Below are positions 50,832-60,722 of a stretch of 64,000 bases of DNA, piece by piece; position 1 is the stretch's first letter; each line of letters begins with the position of its first letter. Source of the stretch: Actinomyces bowdenii (GTDB lineage: Bacteria; Actinomycetota; Actinomycetes; Actinomycetales; Actinomycetaceae); assembly GCF_017592395.1 (NCBI RefSeq), contig NZ_JAGFOU010000020.1, forward strand, positions 1 to 64,000, in the 5' to 3' direction. The notes beneath the pieces were generated by a model that was not told the origin of the DNA, ran no database searches, and saw nothing but the letters and a program-made list of their open reading frames with translations. Position numbers and translations under genes: made by a program.

Positions 50832-53438
50832 ATGAGCAGCGACGCGCCACAGCCCTCCCCCGTCCCCCTGTCGAGCTTCCTCGGCGGCTGGGCCCGCCAG
50901 AGCCCTGCCGACCCCGCCCAGACCCCCTCCGTCGAGGGCGCATCCCCCATCCCGTCCGAGGGGGCCGGCGCTCCGCAGCCCGGCCCCTCCGAGCCCCGGG
51001 ACCCCTCGCCCGCCGCTGAATCCGGGGCCCTCCCGCCCTCCCCCGCCGCCCCCGCCGAGGCGCCGGGCGAGGGCGCCCAGCCGCTCGGGCCCGGTGATGA
51101 GCACATCATCGAGCCGGCCGATCCCCGCGACTTCGCCGACGACGCCGGCCCCCAGTACGAGGACGAGGACTTCGATGAGATCACCGAGGTCGAGATCCCC
51201 TCCGATGCCGCTGCGGCGCAGCCCGCCCCGGCGCCCGTGGGCGGGGCCCAGCCGCTCGAGGCCCCCTCCCTCCCCGCTGCCGAGGCGCCCCCGTCCCAGG
51301 AGCGGGCCTCCGGGCCCGAGGAGTCCCTGCCGCCCCTGGAGTCCTTCGAGGACCGCTTCGCCGACCGCGAGCTGACCTGGATGGACTTCAACGAGCGGGT
51401 CCTGGAGCAGGCCGAGGATCGCAGCCTGCCACTGCTGGAGCGGGCCTGGTTCCTGTCGATCTTCTCCTCCAACCTCGATGAGTTCTACATGGTGCGCGTG
51501 GCCGGCCTCATGCGCCGCATCAAGGCCGGCATCACCCCGGTGCGGGCCTCGGGGCTCAACGCCCACCAGGTCCTGTCCCGCGTCACCGCCCGCGCCAAGG
51601 AGCTCACCGCCCGCCAGGCCGCCGTCTTCCAGCAGGATGTGCGCCCGGCCCTGGCCGAGCACGGCATCGAGATCCTCACCTGGGACCAGCTCGCCCCCGA
51701 GCAGCAGGAGCGACTCACCCGGTACTTCCGCCACCAGATCTTCCCCGTGCTCACGCCCCTGGCCGTCGACCCCTCCCACCCCTTCCCCTACATCTCGGGG
51801 CTCTCCCTCAACCTGGCGGTCATCCTGCGCAACCCGCGCAGCGGCAAGGAGCACTTCGCGCGCATCAAGGTCCCCGGCTCCCTGCCCCGCCTCATCAGCG
51901 TCCCGGGCCGCGAGCTGGACACCTCCGATGCCCAGGCCGGCTGCGCCGTCATCCCCATCGAGGTGGTCATCGGCCAGCACCTCGACCACCTCTTCCCCGG
52001 GATGGACATCCTGGAGCACCACCTCTTCCGGGTGACCCGCAACGAGAACCTGGAGGTCGAGGAGGACGACGCCGAGAACCTCCTCAAGGCCATGGAGAAG
52101 GAGCTGGAGCGGCGCCGCTTCGGCGCCAGCGTGCGCCTGGAGGTGGAGGACACCATCTCCTCCTTCACCCGCCGCTACCTGGTGCGCGCCCTGCGCCTGC
52201 GCGACGACGACGTCTTCGAGCTGCCCGCCCCCCTGGACCTCAACGCTCTCAACGAGCTGCACGACCTGGACATCCCGGCCCTGAAGTACCCGCGCTTCGT
52301 GCCGGTGACGGCCGCGGGCCTGGCCACCCGCGAGTCCTCCTCCGCCCCGGATGTCTTCGCGGCGATGCGCGAGCACGACATCCTCCTGCACCACCCCTAC
52401 GACTCCTTCTCCACCTCCGTCCAGGAGTTCGTGGCCCAGGCGGCCGCCGACCCCAGGGTCCTGGCCATCAAGCAGACCCTCTACCGCACCTCGGGCGACT
52501 CCCCGATCGTGGACGCCCTCATCGAGGCGGCTGAGGCCGGCAAGCAGGTGGTCGCGATCGTGGAGATCAAGGCGCGCTTCGATGAGGAGGCCAACATCTC
52601 CTGGGCCCGCAAGCTCGAGCGGGCGGGCGTGCACGTGGTCTACGGCATGGTGGGCCTCAAGACCCACTGCAAGCTCCTGCTGGTGGTGCGCCAGGAGTCC
52701 GACGGGCTGCGCCGCTACTGCCATGTGGGCACCGGCAACTACCACCCCAAGACCGCCCGGGGGTACGAGGACCTGGGCCTGCTCACCTGCGACCGCGACG
52801 TGGCCCAGGACATGACCACCCTGTTCAACCAGCTCTCCGGGTACGCCCCGCGCGCTCGCTTCCGCCGCCTGCTCGTGGCGCCTCGCAGTCTGCGCGACGG
52901 GCTGGTGGAGCGCATCGAGCGGGAGGTGGACAACCACCGCGCGGGCCTGCCGGCCTGGATCCGCATCAAGGTCAACTCCATCGTCGATGAGACGGTCATC
53001 GATGCGCTCTACCGGGCCTCGCGGGCCGGGGTCCCGGTGGATATCGTCGTGCGCGGCATCTGCGGGATCCGGGCGGGGGTCCCGGGGCTCAGTGAGAACA
53101 TCCGGGTGCGCTCCATCCTGGGGCGCTTCCTGGAGCACTCGCGGATCTACGCCTTCGCCGCCGGCGGGGAGACCGAGCTGTACATCGGCTCGGCCGATCT
53201 CATGCACCGCAATCTGGACCGCCGCGTCGAGGCCCTGGTGCGCATCACCGACCCCGTCATGGTGGACCACCTGGAGGGGCTGGTCACCCGCTGCGCCAGC
53301 GATGAGGTGGCCTCCTGGCGCCTGGAGCCCGACGGCAGCTGGACCCGCCATGCGCACGGCCCCGACGGCGAGCGCCTGGAGGACATCCAGGACAGCCTCA
53401 TGGCCAGCGCCCGCTCCCGGGTCAAGGGCCGCAGTTGA
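50832..53438 (+). CDS. ppk: Polyphosphate kinase 1
   Basis: PPK1 reversibly polymerises ATP gamma-phosphate into polyphosphate. The 868-residue product has an unusual Pro/Ala/Glu-rich N-terminal extension of about 165 residues, then the N domain opening [15 protein letters not shown], the middle domain [14 protein letters not shown], and two PLD-like C domains with [19 protein letters not shown] (about residue 611, the phosphohistidine region), [12 protein letters not shown], and [12 protein letters not shown]. Typical family length is about 690-740, so the extension explains the excess. A GTG two codons upstream is possible. The MutT1-like gene follows after 54 bp, as next to ppk in mycobacteria, and the pst operon is downstream. 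Confidence 0.96.
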   Translation: MSSDAPQPSPVPLSSFLGGWARQSPADPAQTPSVEGASPIPSEGAGAPQPGPSEPRDPSPAAESGALPPSPAAPAEAPGEGAQPLGPGDEHIIEPADPRDFADDAGPQYEDEDFDEITEVEIPSDAAAAQPAPAPVGGAQPLEAPSLPAAEAPPSQERASGPEESLPPLESFEDRFADRELTWMDFNERVLEQAEDRSLPLLERAWFLSIFSSNLDEFYMVRVAGLMRRIKAGITPVRASGLNAHQVLSRVTARAKELTARQAAVFQQDVRPALAEHGIEILTWDQLAPEQQERLTRYFRHQIFPVLTPLAVDPSHPFPYISGLSLNLAVILRNPRSGKEHFARIKVPGSLPRLISVPGRELDTSDAQAGCAVIPIEVVIGQHLDHLFPGMDILEHHLFRVTRNENLEVEEDDAENLLKAMEKELERRRFGASVRLEVEDTISSFTRRYLVRALRLRDDDVFELPAPLDLNALNELHDLDIPALKYPRFVPVTAAGLATRESSSAPDVFAAMREHDILLHHPYDSFSTSVQEFVAQAAADPRVLAIKQTLYRTSGDSPIVDALIEAAEAGKQVVAIVEIKARFDEEANISWARKLERAGVHVVYGMVGLKTHCKLLLVVRQESDGLRRYCHVGTGNYHPKTARGYEDLGLLTCDRDVAQDMTTLFNQLSGYAPRARFRRLLVAPRSLRDGLVERIEREVDNHRAGLPAWIRIKVNSIVDETVIDALYRASRAGVPVDIVVRGICGIRAGVPGLSENIRVRSILGRFLEHSRIYAFAAGGETELYIGSADLMHRNLDRRVEALVRITDPVMVDHLEGLVTRCASDEVASWRLEPDGSWTRHAHGPDGERLEDIQDSLMASARSRVKGRS

Positions 53439-53492
53439 GGGCGACGGCGGGCCGGCTCCGGCGGTCCGGGAGGATGCGGGAGGGGAGCAGCG

Positions 53493-54503
53493 GTGAGTGA
53501 GAGGTCGGGCACGGTGCGCGCCGCCGGCGCCCTGGTGTGGCGGCGCAACGGCAAGCACCTGGAGGTGCTCCTGGTCCACCGCCCCCGCTACGACGACTGG
53601 TCCTTCCCCAAGGGCAAGGTGGAGCCGTGCGAATCGGTGCGCACCTGCGCGGCGCGGGAGGTGGCCGAGGAGACCGGCATCCCGGTGGTCCTGGGCCAGC
53701 CGCTGAGCACCATCGCCTACAGGCTCGACGGCGGGACCCGCAAGGAGGTCCACTACTGGGCCGCCCGCCCCGCCCAGCAGGGGGCGGCGGCACTGCGGGC
53801 CCGCGACGCCGTCGAGCCGGCCTCGCCCAGGGAGATCGACGCGAGCCGGTGGGTGCGCCTGAAAGAGGCCCGCAGGCTCCTGAGCTATGAGCGGGACCGG
53901 GACCTGCTCGGGGAGCTGGTGGACCTGTGGGAGGACGACAAGCTCGATACCTGGACCCTGGTCCTGGTGCGCCACGCCCGCGCCGTCAAGCGCTCGGTGT
54001 GGAACCGGCCCAAGAAGCGCGACAAGGAGGCCGATGAGGCCACCCGCCCCCTGACCCATGACCAGGGGGAGGCCCGGGCCCGGGCCCTGGTGCCCATCCT
54101 GGCCGCCTACGGGGTGGGGCGGGTGATCTCCAGCCCGTGGAGGCGCTGCGCCGAGACGGTCGCGCCCTATGCCGGGGCCGCCGGCATCGAGCTGGAGACC
54201 GAGGGGGCCCTGACCGAGGCGGCGCACGCCGAGCGCCCCAAGGCGGCCCGCAAGGTGGTGGAGCGCGCCCTGCGCGAGCGCGAGGAGCCGGTGGCGCTGT
54301 GCACCCACCGTCCCGTGCTGCCCACGGTCATGGAGGTGGTGGCCCGGCACGCCCCCGGCCGCCTGCTGCGCTCGGTGCCCGACCGCGACCCCTGGCTCAA
54401 GACCGGGGAGATCCTCGTGGTGCACATGGCGCGCCGCCCCCATGGGCGCATCCGGGCCGTGGCCATCGAGAAGCAGCGCCCCGTCCTGTCCGAGGGCCGC
54501 TGA
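53493..54503 (+). CDS. mutT1: MutT1-like Nudix hydrolase fused to a histidine phosphatase domain
   Basis: This 336-residue protein has two domains. Residues about 8-140 are Nudix, with a complete box GKVEPCESVRTCAAREVAEETGI (G-x5-E-x7-RE-x2-EE-x-G). Residues about 150-320 are a histidine phosphatase with VLVRHARAVKR (RHG-like) and CTHRPVLP. This two-domain form is the actinobacterial MutT1, which removes 8-oxo-dGTP and 8-oxo-GTP and can act on diadenosine polyphosphates. The GTG start has GAGGGGAG upstream. It is 54 bp after ppk and probably cotranscribed. An Arg/Lys linker (NRPKKRDKEADE) lies between the domains. Confidence 0.92.
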   Translation: MSERSGTVRAAGALVWRRNGKHLEVLLVHRPRYDDWSFPKGKVEPCESVRTCAAREVAEETGIPVVLGQPLSTIAYRLDGGTRKEVHYWAARPAQQGAAALRARDAVEPASPREIDASRWVRLKEARRLLSYERDRDLLGELVDLWEDDKLDTWTLVLVRHARAVKRSVWNRPKKRDKEADEATRPLTHDQGEARARALVPILAAYGVGRVISSPWRRCAETVAPYAGAAGIELETEGALTEAAHAERPKAARKVVERALREREEPVALCTHRPVLPTVMEVVARHAPGRLLRSVPDRDPWLKTGEILVVHMARRPHGRIRAVAIEKQRPVLSEGR

Positions 54504-54589
54504 GGCCTGGGCCCAGCCGGGGGCGGCCTGTGCCGTCCTCGACGGCGCCCTCGCTGCGGGCCCGGGGCGTGACGGCGGACACCGCGGGC

Positions 54590-54644
54590 GTTCACTGGGT
54601 GTTCACCTCCGGCACTTTCCGCGGTCATCCGGGCTCCTTAGCCT
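54590..54644 (+). promoter_or_regulatory. PHO box and leaderless -10 of the pst operon
   Basis: GTTCACT (54590-54596) and GTTCACC (54601-54607) are direct repeats with an 11-bp period, the form of the PhoP-binding PHO box in Streptomyces and relatives. TAGCCT at 54639-54644 is 6 nt before the pstS GTG, so the transcript would start at or near the start codon. No phoR/phoP genes are in the window. Confidence 0.75.
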
Positions 54645-54650
54645 CCTGGC

Positions 54651-55754
54651 GTGTCACGATCCGACTCCTCGCGCACCCCTGGCCTCACCCGCCGCGGCGT
54701 CCTGGGCGCGCTCGGCGCCGCCGTCGCCCTGGGCTCCCTGAGCGCCTGCGGCCGCGATGCCAGGCCCCCCGCCCCCGGCGCCAGCACAGACCTGGAGGGC
54801 GAGATCAAGGGAGCGGGCGCCACCTCCCAGTCCGACGCCCAGGATGCGTGGGTCAACGGCTTCATGGACCGCAACCTCAACGCCGCTGTCGACTATGCGG
54901 GCGGGGGCTCCGGGGCGGGCCGCACCAAGCTGATGGCCGGGGCCGTGGACTTCGCCGGCTCCGACGCCCCCCTGGACGAGGCCGAGGCCGAGGAGCTCGA
55001 CGGCGCCGTCGAGCTCCCCCTCTACATCTCCCCGATCGCCGTGGCCTACCACCTGCCCGGCCTGGCGGGCCATGGGCGCCTGAACATGACCGGGGAGGTC
55101 ATCGCCAGGATCTTCGCCGGGGAGATCACCTCCTGGCGCGACCCGGCGATCGCCGCCCTCAACGAGGGCGCGGACCTGCCCGAGGCCCGCATCACAGTGG
55201 TGCACCGCTCGGACGACTCGGGCACCACCAAGAACATCACCGGCTACCTCCACGCCGTGGCCCCCCGGGTCTGGCCCCACAAGGGCGCCGAGACCTGGCC
55301 GCTGGGCGGCGGGCAGTCCGGCGATGGCACCTCGGGCATGATCCAGACCCTCACCGCCGCCGTCGGCACGATCGGCTACGCGGATGCCTCCAAGGTCCCC
55401 GACACCCTGGGCACCGTGGCCGTGGGCAGCCCCGGCAGCTTCGTGGCCTACTCCGCCCAGGCGGCCGCCGCCGCCCTGGACGCCTCGCAGATGTCGGAGC
55501 ACGCCACCGACTCCCGGCTGGTCTACGCCCTCAACCACTCCGCCGAGGGCACCTACCCGATCATCCTGGTGTCCTACCTCATCGCCCGCCAGCGCTACGC
55601 GGACCCCGGGATCGCCCCCGTCCTCAAGGCCTACCTGCGCTACGCCGCCTCCGCCGAGGGCCAGCAGGCAGCCTCCCGGGCCGCCGGCTGCGCACCCATC
55701 TCCGAGGAGCTGCGCACCAGGGTCAACGCCGCCATCGAGACCATCGTGGGCTGA
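54651..55754 (+). CDS. pstS: Phosphate-binding lipoprotein PstS
   Basis: PstS captures inorganic phosphate for the PstCAB importer. The 367-residue product starts with a Tat-like signal (TRRGVLGALGAAVALG) and a lipobox LSAC (Cys33), so it is anchored outside the membrane. Phosphate-pocket segments are KGAGATSQSDAQDAW, GSGAGRTKLMAGAVDFAGSDAPL and RSDDSGTTKNI. The start is GTG and there is no Shine-Dalgarno sequence; the -10 box 6 nt upstream supports a leaderless message. A PHO box lies about 50 bp upstream, so expression should rise in phosphate limitation. It is first in pstSCAB. Confidence 0.96.
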   Translation: MSRSDSSRTPGLTRRGVLGALGAAVALGSLSACGRDARPPAPGASTDLEGEIKGAGATSQSDAQDAWVNGFMDRNLNAAVDYAGGGSGAGRTKLMAGAVDFAGSDAPLDEAEAEELDGAVELPLYISPIAVAYHLPGLAGHGRLNMTGEVIARIFAGEITSWRDPAIAALNEGADLPEARITVVHRSDDSGTTKNITGYLHAVAPRVWPHKGAETWPLGGGQSGDGTSGMIQTLTAAVGTIGYADASKVPDTLGTVAVGSPGSFVAYSAQAAAAALDASQMSEHATDSRLVYALNHSAEGTYPIILVSYLIARQRYADPGIAPVLKAYLRYAASAEGQQAASRAAGCAPISEELRTRVNAAIETIVG

Positions 55755-55822
55755 GGGGCCCACCCGCCCCCGGCCCGTCCGCACGACGGCGCCGAGCCCC
55801 ACCACCATCAGGAAGGCCGCAC

Positions 55823-56866
55823 GTGGATCACTCAGAACCCACCGCATCCGCCCCGCCCCCCACGGGGCCGGGCCCGGCCCCCTCGCGCCCGGCACCGGCC
55901 GAGTCCGCCCGGCTGGCCGACGCCGCCGCCATCCGCACCGGGCGCGCCCCGGGCCGCACCGGCAACCGGGTCTTCTCCGGGCTGTCGGCGGGCGCGGGCC
56001 TGCTCATCATGGCCGTGCTCGCCCTGGTGACGGTCTTCCTCGTCAGCCAGGCCCTGCCGGCCTTCACCGCCTCCGCCGATGACCTGGCCGATATCTCCTT
56101 CCTGCGGGGCCGGGGCTTCTGGGGGTACGTGGCCCCCCTGGTCTTCGGCACGCTCCTGTCCTCCCTCATCGCCCTGGGCGCGGCGGTGCCCCTGAGCATC
56201 GCGGTGGCCCTGTTCATCTCCCACTACGCCCCGCGCCGACTGGCCCAGGGGCTGGGCTACCTGGTGGACCTGCTGGCAGCCATCCCCTCGGTGGTCTTCG
56301 GCCTGTGGGGCTTCCTGTGGCTGGTGCCCCAGCTCGACCCCCTCTACTCCTGGCTCACCGAGGCCCTCGGCCTCATCCCGCTGTTCGCCGACTACACGGC
56401 CCCGGCCAAGAACATCATGACCGCCTCCCTGGTCCTGGCGGTCATGATCCTGCCCATCATCACCGCCACCATCCGCGAGATCTTCCTGCAGACGCCCACC
56501 CTGCACGAGGAGGCCTCCCTGGCCCTGGGAGCCACCCGCCACGAGATGATCCGCCAGGCGGTCCTGCCCTTCGCCCGCTCGGGCATCATCTCCGCCTCCA
56601 TGCTGGGGCTGGGCCGTGCCCTGGGCGAGACCATGGCCGTGCTCATGATCATGTCCCCGGGACTGAGCACGAGCCTGCACATCCTGGAGGCCGGCCGCCA
56701 CCAGACCATCGCGGCCAATATCGCCGCCCAGTTCCGCGAGGCCTTCGGCATGAGCGTCAATGTCCTCATCGCCACCGGCCTGGTCCTGTTCCTCATCACC
56801 TTCGCCGTCAACTCCATGGCCCGCTGGGTGATCGCACGCCGCGCCGAGTTCTCGGGGGCCAACTGA
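55823..56866 (+). CDS. pstC: Phosphate ABC transporter permease PstC
   Basis: This 347-residue inner-membrane subunit has an extended Pro/Ala N-terminus (about 50 residues) before the first helix GLSAGAGLLIMAVLALVTVFLV. Five further helices follow. The ABC-permease EAA loop reads EASLALGATRHEMIRQAVLPFA near residue 232, then GLGRALGETMAVLMI. AGGAAGG lies upstream of the GTG start. The longer frame upstream covers pstS in another phase and is not coding. The gene ends 2 bp before pstA. Confidence 0.95.
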   Translation: MDHSEPTASAPPPTGPGPAPSRPAPAESARLADAAAIRTGRAPGRTGNRVFSGLSAGAGLLIMAVLALVTVFLVSQALPAFTASADDLADISFLRGRGFWGYVAPLVFGTLLSSLIALGAAVPLSIAVALFISHYAPRRLAQGLGYLVDLLAAIPSVVFGLWGFLWLVPQLDPLYSWLTEALGLIPLFADYTAPAKNIMTASLVLAVMILPIITATIREIFLQTPTLHEEASLALGATRHEMIRQAVLPFARSGIISASMLGLGRALGETMAVLMIMSPGLSTSLHILEAGRHQTIAANIAAQFREAFGMSVNVLIATGLVLFLITFAVNSMARWVIARRAEFSGAN

Positions 56867-56868
56867 TC

Positions 56869-57999
56869 ATGAGCACCACCCCGTCGACGTCATCGACCCT
56901 CAGCCCCGCCGGCGCCCCCCGGGGCCCGCGGACGGGCGCGCCCCCCGACCCCCTGGCCGACCCGCCCACCATCGAGGGGGTGCCCCTGACCTCCTACCGC
57001 CTGCCCCACTGGTTCCTGTGGGCGGCCCTGGGCGCCGCCTTCATCCTCGTGGGCGGCGTCGGGCTGCTCGCCTCCTGGTCCCCGGCCGCGATCCTGGCCC
57101 TGACGGCGGTGGCCTGGGTGGTGGGCGCCACCGCCGTGTCCTGGTTCAAGGAGGGGGAGCGGTGGGGCCGCAACACCCTGGCCACCTCCCTGGTCTACCT
57201 GGCCTTCGCCCTGGTCATGGTGCCGCTGGTCTCACTGATCTGGATGGTCCTGTCCGGCGGGGCCGCCCGCTTCGGCCCCGAGTTCCTGCTGACCAACATG
57301 CGCGGGGCCGATGAGTCCAACGGCGGCTTCTACCACGGGATCGTCGGGACCCTCCAGATCACCGGGATCGCCTCGGCCATCTCCATCCCCCTGGGGCTGT
57401 TCACCGCGATCTTCCTGGTGGAGTACAACGGCGGCTGGGTGGCCCGGGCGGTGACCTTCCTGGTGGACGTCATGACCGGCATCCCCTCGATCGTGGCCGG
57501 GCTGTTCGCCTACTCGGTGTTCCTCACCCTGGCCGGCCCCCGCTACCAGGCGGGCATCATCGGGGCGGTGGCCCTCAGCGTCCTCATGACCCCGGTGGTC
57601 ATCCGCGGCGTGGAGGAGATGCTCAAGCTCGTCCCCAACGACCTGCGAGAGGCCTCCTACGCCCTGGGGGTTCCCAAGTGGCTGACCATCGTCAAGGTCG
57701 TGCTGCGCACCGCGGTGGCGGGGATCACCACCTCGGTGATGATCGCCATCGCCCGGGTCATCGGGGAGACCGCGCCCCTGCTCATCACCGTGGGCCTGAC
57801 GATGCGCACCAACACCAACCCGCTGGAGGGCTCCATGTCCACCCTGCCGGTGCTCGTCTACGACCAGTACTCCCGCGGCGAGGCGGCCGCCATGGAGCGT
57901 GCCTGGGCCGGTGCCCTGACCCTCATCCTGCTGGTCATGCTGCTCAACCTGGCGGCCCGCCTCATCTCCAAGCGCTTCAGCCCCAAGGGCAAGCGCTAG
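56869..57999 (+). CDS. pstA: Phosphate ABC transporter permease PstA
   Basis: This 376-residue permease pairs with PstC. It has eight hydrophobic segments instead of the usual six: an extra pair (about 45-95) precedes the core, common in actinobacterial PstA. The EAA loop reads [22 protein letters not shown] near residue 262, followed by [16 protein letters not shown]. The ATG is 2 bp after the pstC stop, so coupling is likely. It ends in a basic tail ([10 protein letters not shown]). The pstB gene starts 65 bp later. Confidence 0.95.
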   Translation: MSTTPSTSSTLSPAGAPRGPRTGAPPDPLADPPTIEGVPLTSYRLPHWFLWAALGAAFILVGGVGLLASWSPAAILALTAVAWVVGATAVSWFKEGERWGRNTLATSLVYLAFALVMVPLVSLIWMVLSGGAARFGPEFLLTNMRGADESNGGFYHGIVGTLQITGIASAISIPLGLFTAIFLVEYNGGWVARAVTFLVDVMTGIPSIVAGLFAYSVFLTLAGPRYQAGIIGAVALSVLMTPVVIRGVEEMLKLVPNDLREASYALGVPKWLTIVKVVLRTAVAGITTSVMIAIARVIGETAPLLITVGLTMRTNTNPLEGSMSTLPVLVYDQYSRGEAAAMERAWAGALTLILLVMLLNLAARLISKRFSPKGKR

Positions 58000-58064
58000 G
58001 CCCGGCCAGCGCCGCCGCCTCAGCACCGCCCGCCCGGCCACCCGACCCTGCGAAGGAAGCACCC

Positions 58065-58844
58065 GTGTCCAAGCGAATCGACGTCATCGACGAGAACATC
58101 TACTACGGCGATTTCCTGGCCGTCAAGGACGTCAACGTCACCATCGAGCCCAAGACCGTCACCGCCCTCATCGGCCCCTCGGGCTGCGGGAAGTCCACCT
58201 TCCTGCGCACCCTCAACCGCATGCACGAGGTCATCCCGGGCGCCCGCGTCGAGGGCCAGGTCATCGTCGACGGCGTCAACCTCTACGGCCCGGGCGTCGA
58301 CGCCGTCCAGGTCCGCCGCGCCATCGGCATGGTCTTCCAGCGCCCCAACCCCTTCCCGACGATGTCCATCGCCGAGAACGTCCTGGCCGGGGCCCGCCTG
58401 AACAACCGCCGCCTGAGGAAGGAGGAGGCCGAGGAGCTCATCGAGACCTCCCTGCGGGGGGCCAACCTGTGGGACGAGGTCAAGGACCGCCTGGGCCGCC
58501 CCGGCTCGGGCCTGTCCGGGGGCCAGCAGCAGCGCCTGTGCATCGCCCGGGCCATCGCCGTCAAGCCCGCGGTGCTGCTCATGGACGAGCCCTGCTCGGC
58601 GCTGGACCCCATCTCCACCCTGGCCATCGAGGACCTCATCGCCGAGCTCAAGAGCGACTACACGATCGTCATCGTCACCCACAACATGCAGCAGGCCTCC
58701 CGTGTGTCCGACATGACCGGCTTCTTCAACCTGGAGGCCACGGGCAAGCCCGGCCATCTCGTGGAGTTCGACTCCACGGCCAAGATCTTCTCCTCGCCCT
58801 CCGAGCAGGCCACCGAGGACTACATCTCCGGCCGCTTCGGCTGA
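58065..58844 (+). CDS. pstB: Phosphate ABC transporter ATP-binding protein PstB
   Basis: This 259-residue ATPase drives phosphate import. It has Walker [10 protein letters not shown] (about 40), the PstB-specific [14 protein letters not shown] (about 90), signature [15 protein letters not shown] (about 147), Walker [13 protein letters not shown] (about 170) and H-loop [11 protein letters not shown]. All residues for ATP hydrolysis are present. The start is GTG with AAGGAAG 6 nt upstream. It is the last gene of pstSCAB; no phoU follows on this strand, but a DUF47 PhoU-like gene with its own Pit transporter lies just beyond on the opposite strand. Confidence 0.97.
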   Translation: MSKRIDVIDENIYYGDFLAVKDVNVTIEPKTVTALIGPSGCGKSTFLRTLNRMHEVIPGARVEGQVIVDGVNLYGPGVDAVQVRRAIGMVFQRPNPFPTMSIAENVLAGARLNNRRLRKEEAEELIETSLRGANLWDEVKDRLGRPGSGLSGGQQQRLCIARAIAVKPAVLLMDEPCSALDPISTLAIEDLIAELKSDYTIVIVTHNMQQASRVSDMTGFFNLEATGKPGHLVEFDSTAKIFSSPSEQATEDYISGRFG

Positions 58845-58916
58845 GCCGCGCTCCCGCCCTCGCCTGCCCGCTCCCCGCTGCGCCGGGGAGGGCCTGGGCC
58901 TGCGGGCCCCTGGGGC

Positions 58917-59939
58917 TCACAGGCCCAGCAGCCGGGCCAGCACCCGGCTGACGAGCGCCCCCACCACTCCTGCCACGGGCAGCGTGGCGACCCAGGCGAA
59001 GGCGATGCGCCCCAGCACGCCCCAGTGCACATGGCGCATGCGCCGCGCCCCTCCCGCACCGGTGATCGAGGCCGCGATGGTGTGCGTGGTGGACACCGGC
59101 GCGGCCGGCCCGAGGGCCGAGACGGCGAGCACCGCCGCGGTGACCGCCTGGGCGACGAATCCCTGGGCGGCATCCAGCCGAGCGATGCGCGCCCCCAGGG
59201 TCCGGATGATCCGCGCGCCACCGGCCCAGGTGCCGGCCCCCAGTGCCGCCGCGGCGCTCAGGCGCACCCACAGGGGCACTGCGGAGGCCGCCTCCCCGGT
59301 GCTTGCCATGCCCCCGGCGACCAGGGCGATGAGCATGACCCCCATGGTCTTCTGGGCGTCCTGGAGGCCGTGGCCCAGGGCGGTCAGGGCGCTGGCCACC
59401 GTCTCCAGGAGCCGGAAGCGGCGCATGGTGGGGTGGTAGGGGCGCGCGGCCAGCAGGCGGCGCAGCCCCGTCGTGACCGCCCAGGCGGTGGCGAAGCCCA
59501 GCAGGGGCACGGCCACCATGGGCGCCACCACGACGTCGAGCAGCCTGCCCCAGTGCACCTCCACCCCGCCGGCCAGGCCCGCGCCCGCCAGCGCCCCGAG
59601 GAGGGCATGGGAGGAGGATGAGGGCAGGGCCAGCCACCAGGTGATGAGGTTCCAGCAGATCGCCCCCACCAGGGCGCCGCCCACGACCACCAGGCCCGCG
59701 GGGCCCACGACATCGTCGGGCTCCAGGAGCCCCGAGCCCACGGTGAGGGCCACCTGCGTGCTCAGGAGGGCCCCCAGGGCGTTGAGCCCCGCGGCCATCG
59801 CCAGGGCCCGGTGGGTGGTGATGGCGCGGGTGGAGACCGAGGCGGCCACGGCATTGGCGGCGTCGTGGAAGCCGTTGGTGAAGGCGAAGACGAGGGCCAG
59901 CGCGCTCACGACCGCCGTGGCCGGGCCCAGGGCCTCCAT
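58917..59939 (-). CDS. pit: Low-affinity inorganic phosphate transporter (PiT family)
   Basis: This 340-residue permease has ten or so hydrophobic helices. The PiT signatures are FAFTNGFHDAANAVA near residue 18 (GFHDAAN) and, in the second repeat, PVSTTHTIAASITGAGG near 290. The intermediate SSSSHALLGALAG is also typical. It moves phosphate with a cation and complements the high-affinity Pst system. It lies 8 bp after the DUF47 gene, the standard bacterial pair. Convergent with pstB. Confidence 0.94.
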   Translation of the reverse strand: MEALGPATAVVSALALVFAFTNGFHDAANAVAASVSTRAITTHRALAMAAGLNALGALLSTQVALTVGSGLLEPDDVVGPAGLVVVGGALVGAICWNLITWWLALPSSSSHALLGALAGAGLAGGVEVHWGRLLDVVVAPMVAVPLLGFATAWAVTTGLRRLLAARPYHPTMRRFRLLETVASALTALGHGLQDAQKTMGVMLIALVAGGMASTGEAASAVPLWVRLSAAAALGAGTWAGGARIIRTLGARIARLDAAQGFVAQAVTAAVLAVSALGPAAPVSTTHTIAASITGAGGARRMRHVHWGVLGRIAFAWVATLPVAGVVGALVSRVLARLLGL

Positions 59940-59947
59940 GGCGCTCC

Positions 59948-60568
59948 TCAGCCCTCGCGCATGGCCAGGGACTCCACCGCCCCGGCCAGGTGCTCGAAGG
60001 CGTCGACGGCGGCTTCCAGGTGCTCGATGACCTCCTTGACCTTGATGAGGCGGACGGCATCGCGCTCGGTGGAGAACAGCTCGGCGATGGCACTGCGGAA
60101 GAGGCGGTCGGCGGCGTTCTCCAGGGAGTTGACCTCCACCCAGTACTCGCGCAGGCTGGAGGCGGCCCGCAGGCGGGGCAGGGCCTGGGCGCTGAGCTCG
60201 GCGCAGCGCTGGAGGATCTGGACCTGCTCGGTGCACACCGGCGGCAGCCACCCCACCTGGTAGAGCACCACGATGTCCCCGGCCTCATCGAGGGCGTCCA
60301 TGCAGTCATCCAGCAGGGAGCCGATGCGGTGGAGGTCCTCGCGGTCCACCGGGGTGACGAAGGTGTCGTGGATGAGGCGGAGGAGCCGGTGCTGGATCTC
60401 GTCGGCGGCATGCTCCACGGCGTGCAGCTCCTCGCGCAGGGCCGCCCTCTCGGTGCGGTCCGCGGCGATGATGCGGGCCAGCAGGCCCGAGGCGCTCACC
60501 AGCGCCTGGGCGGCCTCGCCCACGAGTGCGATGAGCTCGTCGTCGTTGTTGCGGGGATGCAGTCGCAC
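59948..60568 (-). CDS. DUF47 PhoU-like accessory protein of the PiT transporter
   Basis: This 206-residue all-helical protein has the DUF47 plan: FVTPVDREDLHRIGSLLDDCMDALDEA near residue 94 (metal-binding D-R-x-D and E/D-x-x-x-D), HAVEHAADEIQHRLL near 65, and VKEVIEHLEAAVDAFE near the end. Proteins of this family form PhoU-like bundles and sit next to pit genes. The GTG start has AGGAG 5 nt upstream; longer frames are not conserved. It probably regulates Pit or gates it. Confidence 0.88.
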   Translation of the reverse strand: MRLHPRNNDDELIALVGEAAQALVSASGLLARIIAADRTERAALREELHAVEHAADEIQHRLLRLIHDTFVTPVDREDLHRIGSLLDDCMDALDEAGDIVVLYQVGWLPPVCTEQVQILQRCAELSAQALPRLRAASSLREYWVEVNSLENAADRLFRSAIAELFSTERDAVRLIKVKEVIEHLEAAVDAFEHLAGAVESLAMREG

Positions 60569-60722
60569 ACGCACTCCTGACCGGCGGTGGGTGGGGACGT
60601 CGGGCCGGAGAGCGCCAGTCGGCGCGAATGCCGCTCGTGGCGGCTTGAGTTGGAGCCCGGGGCCCGTCGCGGCCCGACGTCGGCAACCAGGATACAGCGC
60701 CGGCCCGCGGAGCTCCGAATGC

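Noticed and set aside
50310-54443. 1377-residue minus-strand open frame opposite ppk and mutT1
   Set aside because: Antisense shadow of two well-supported genes.
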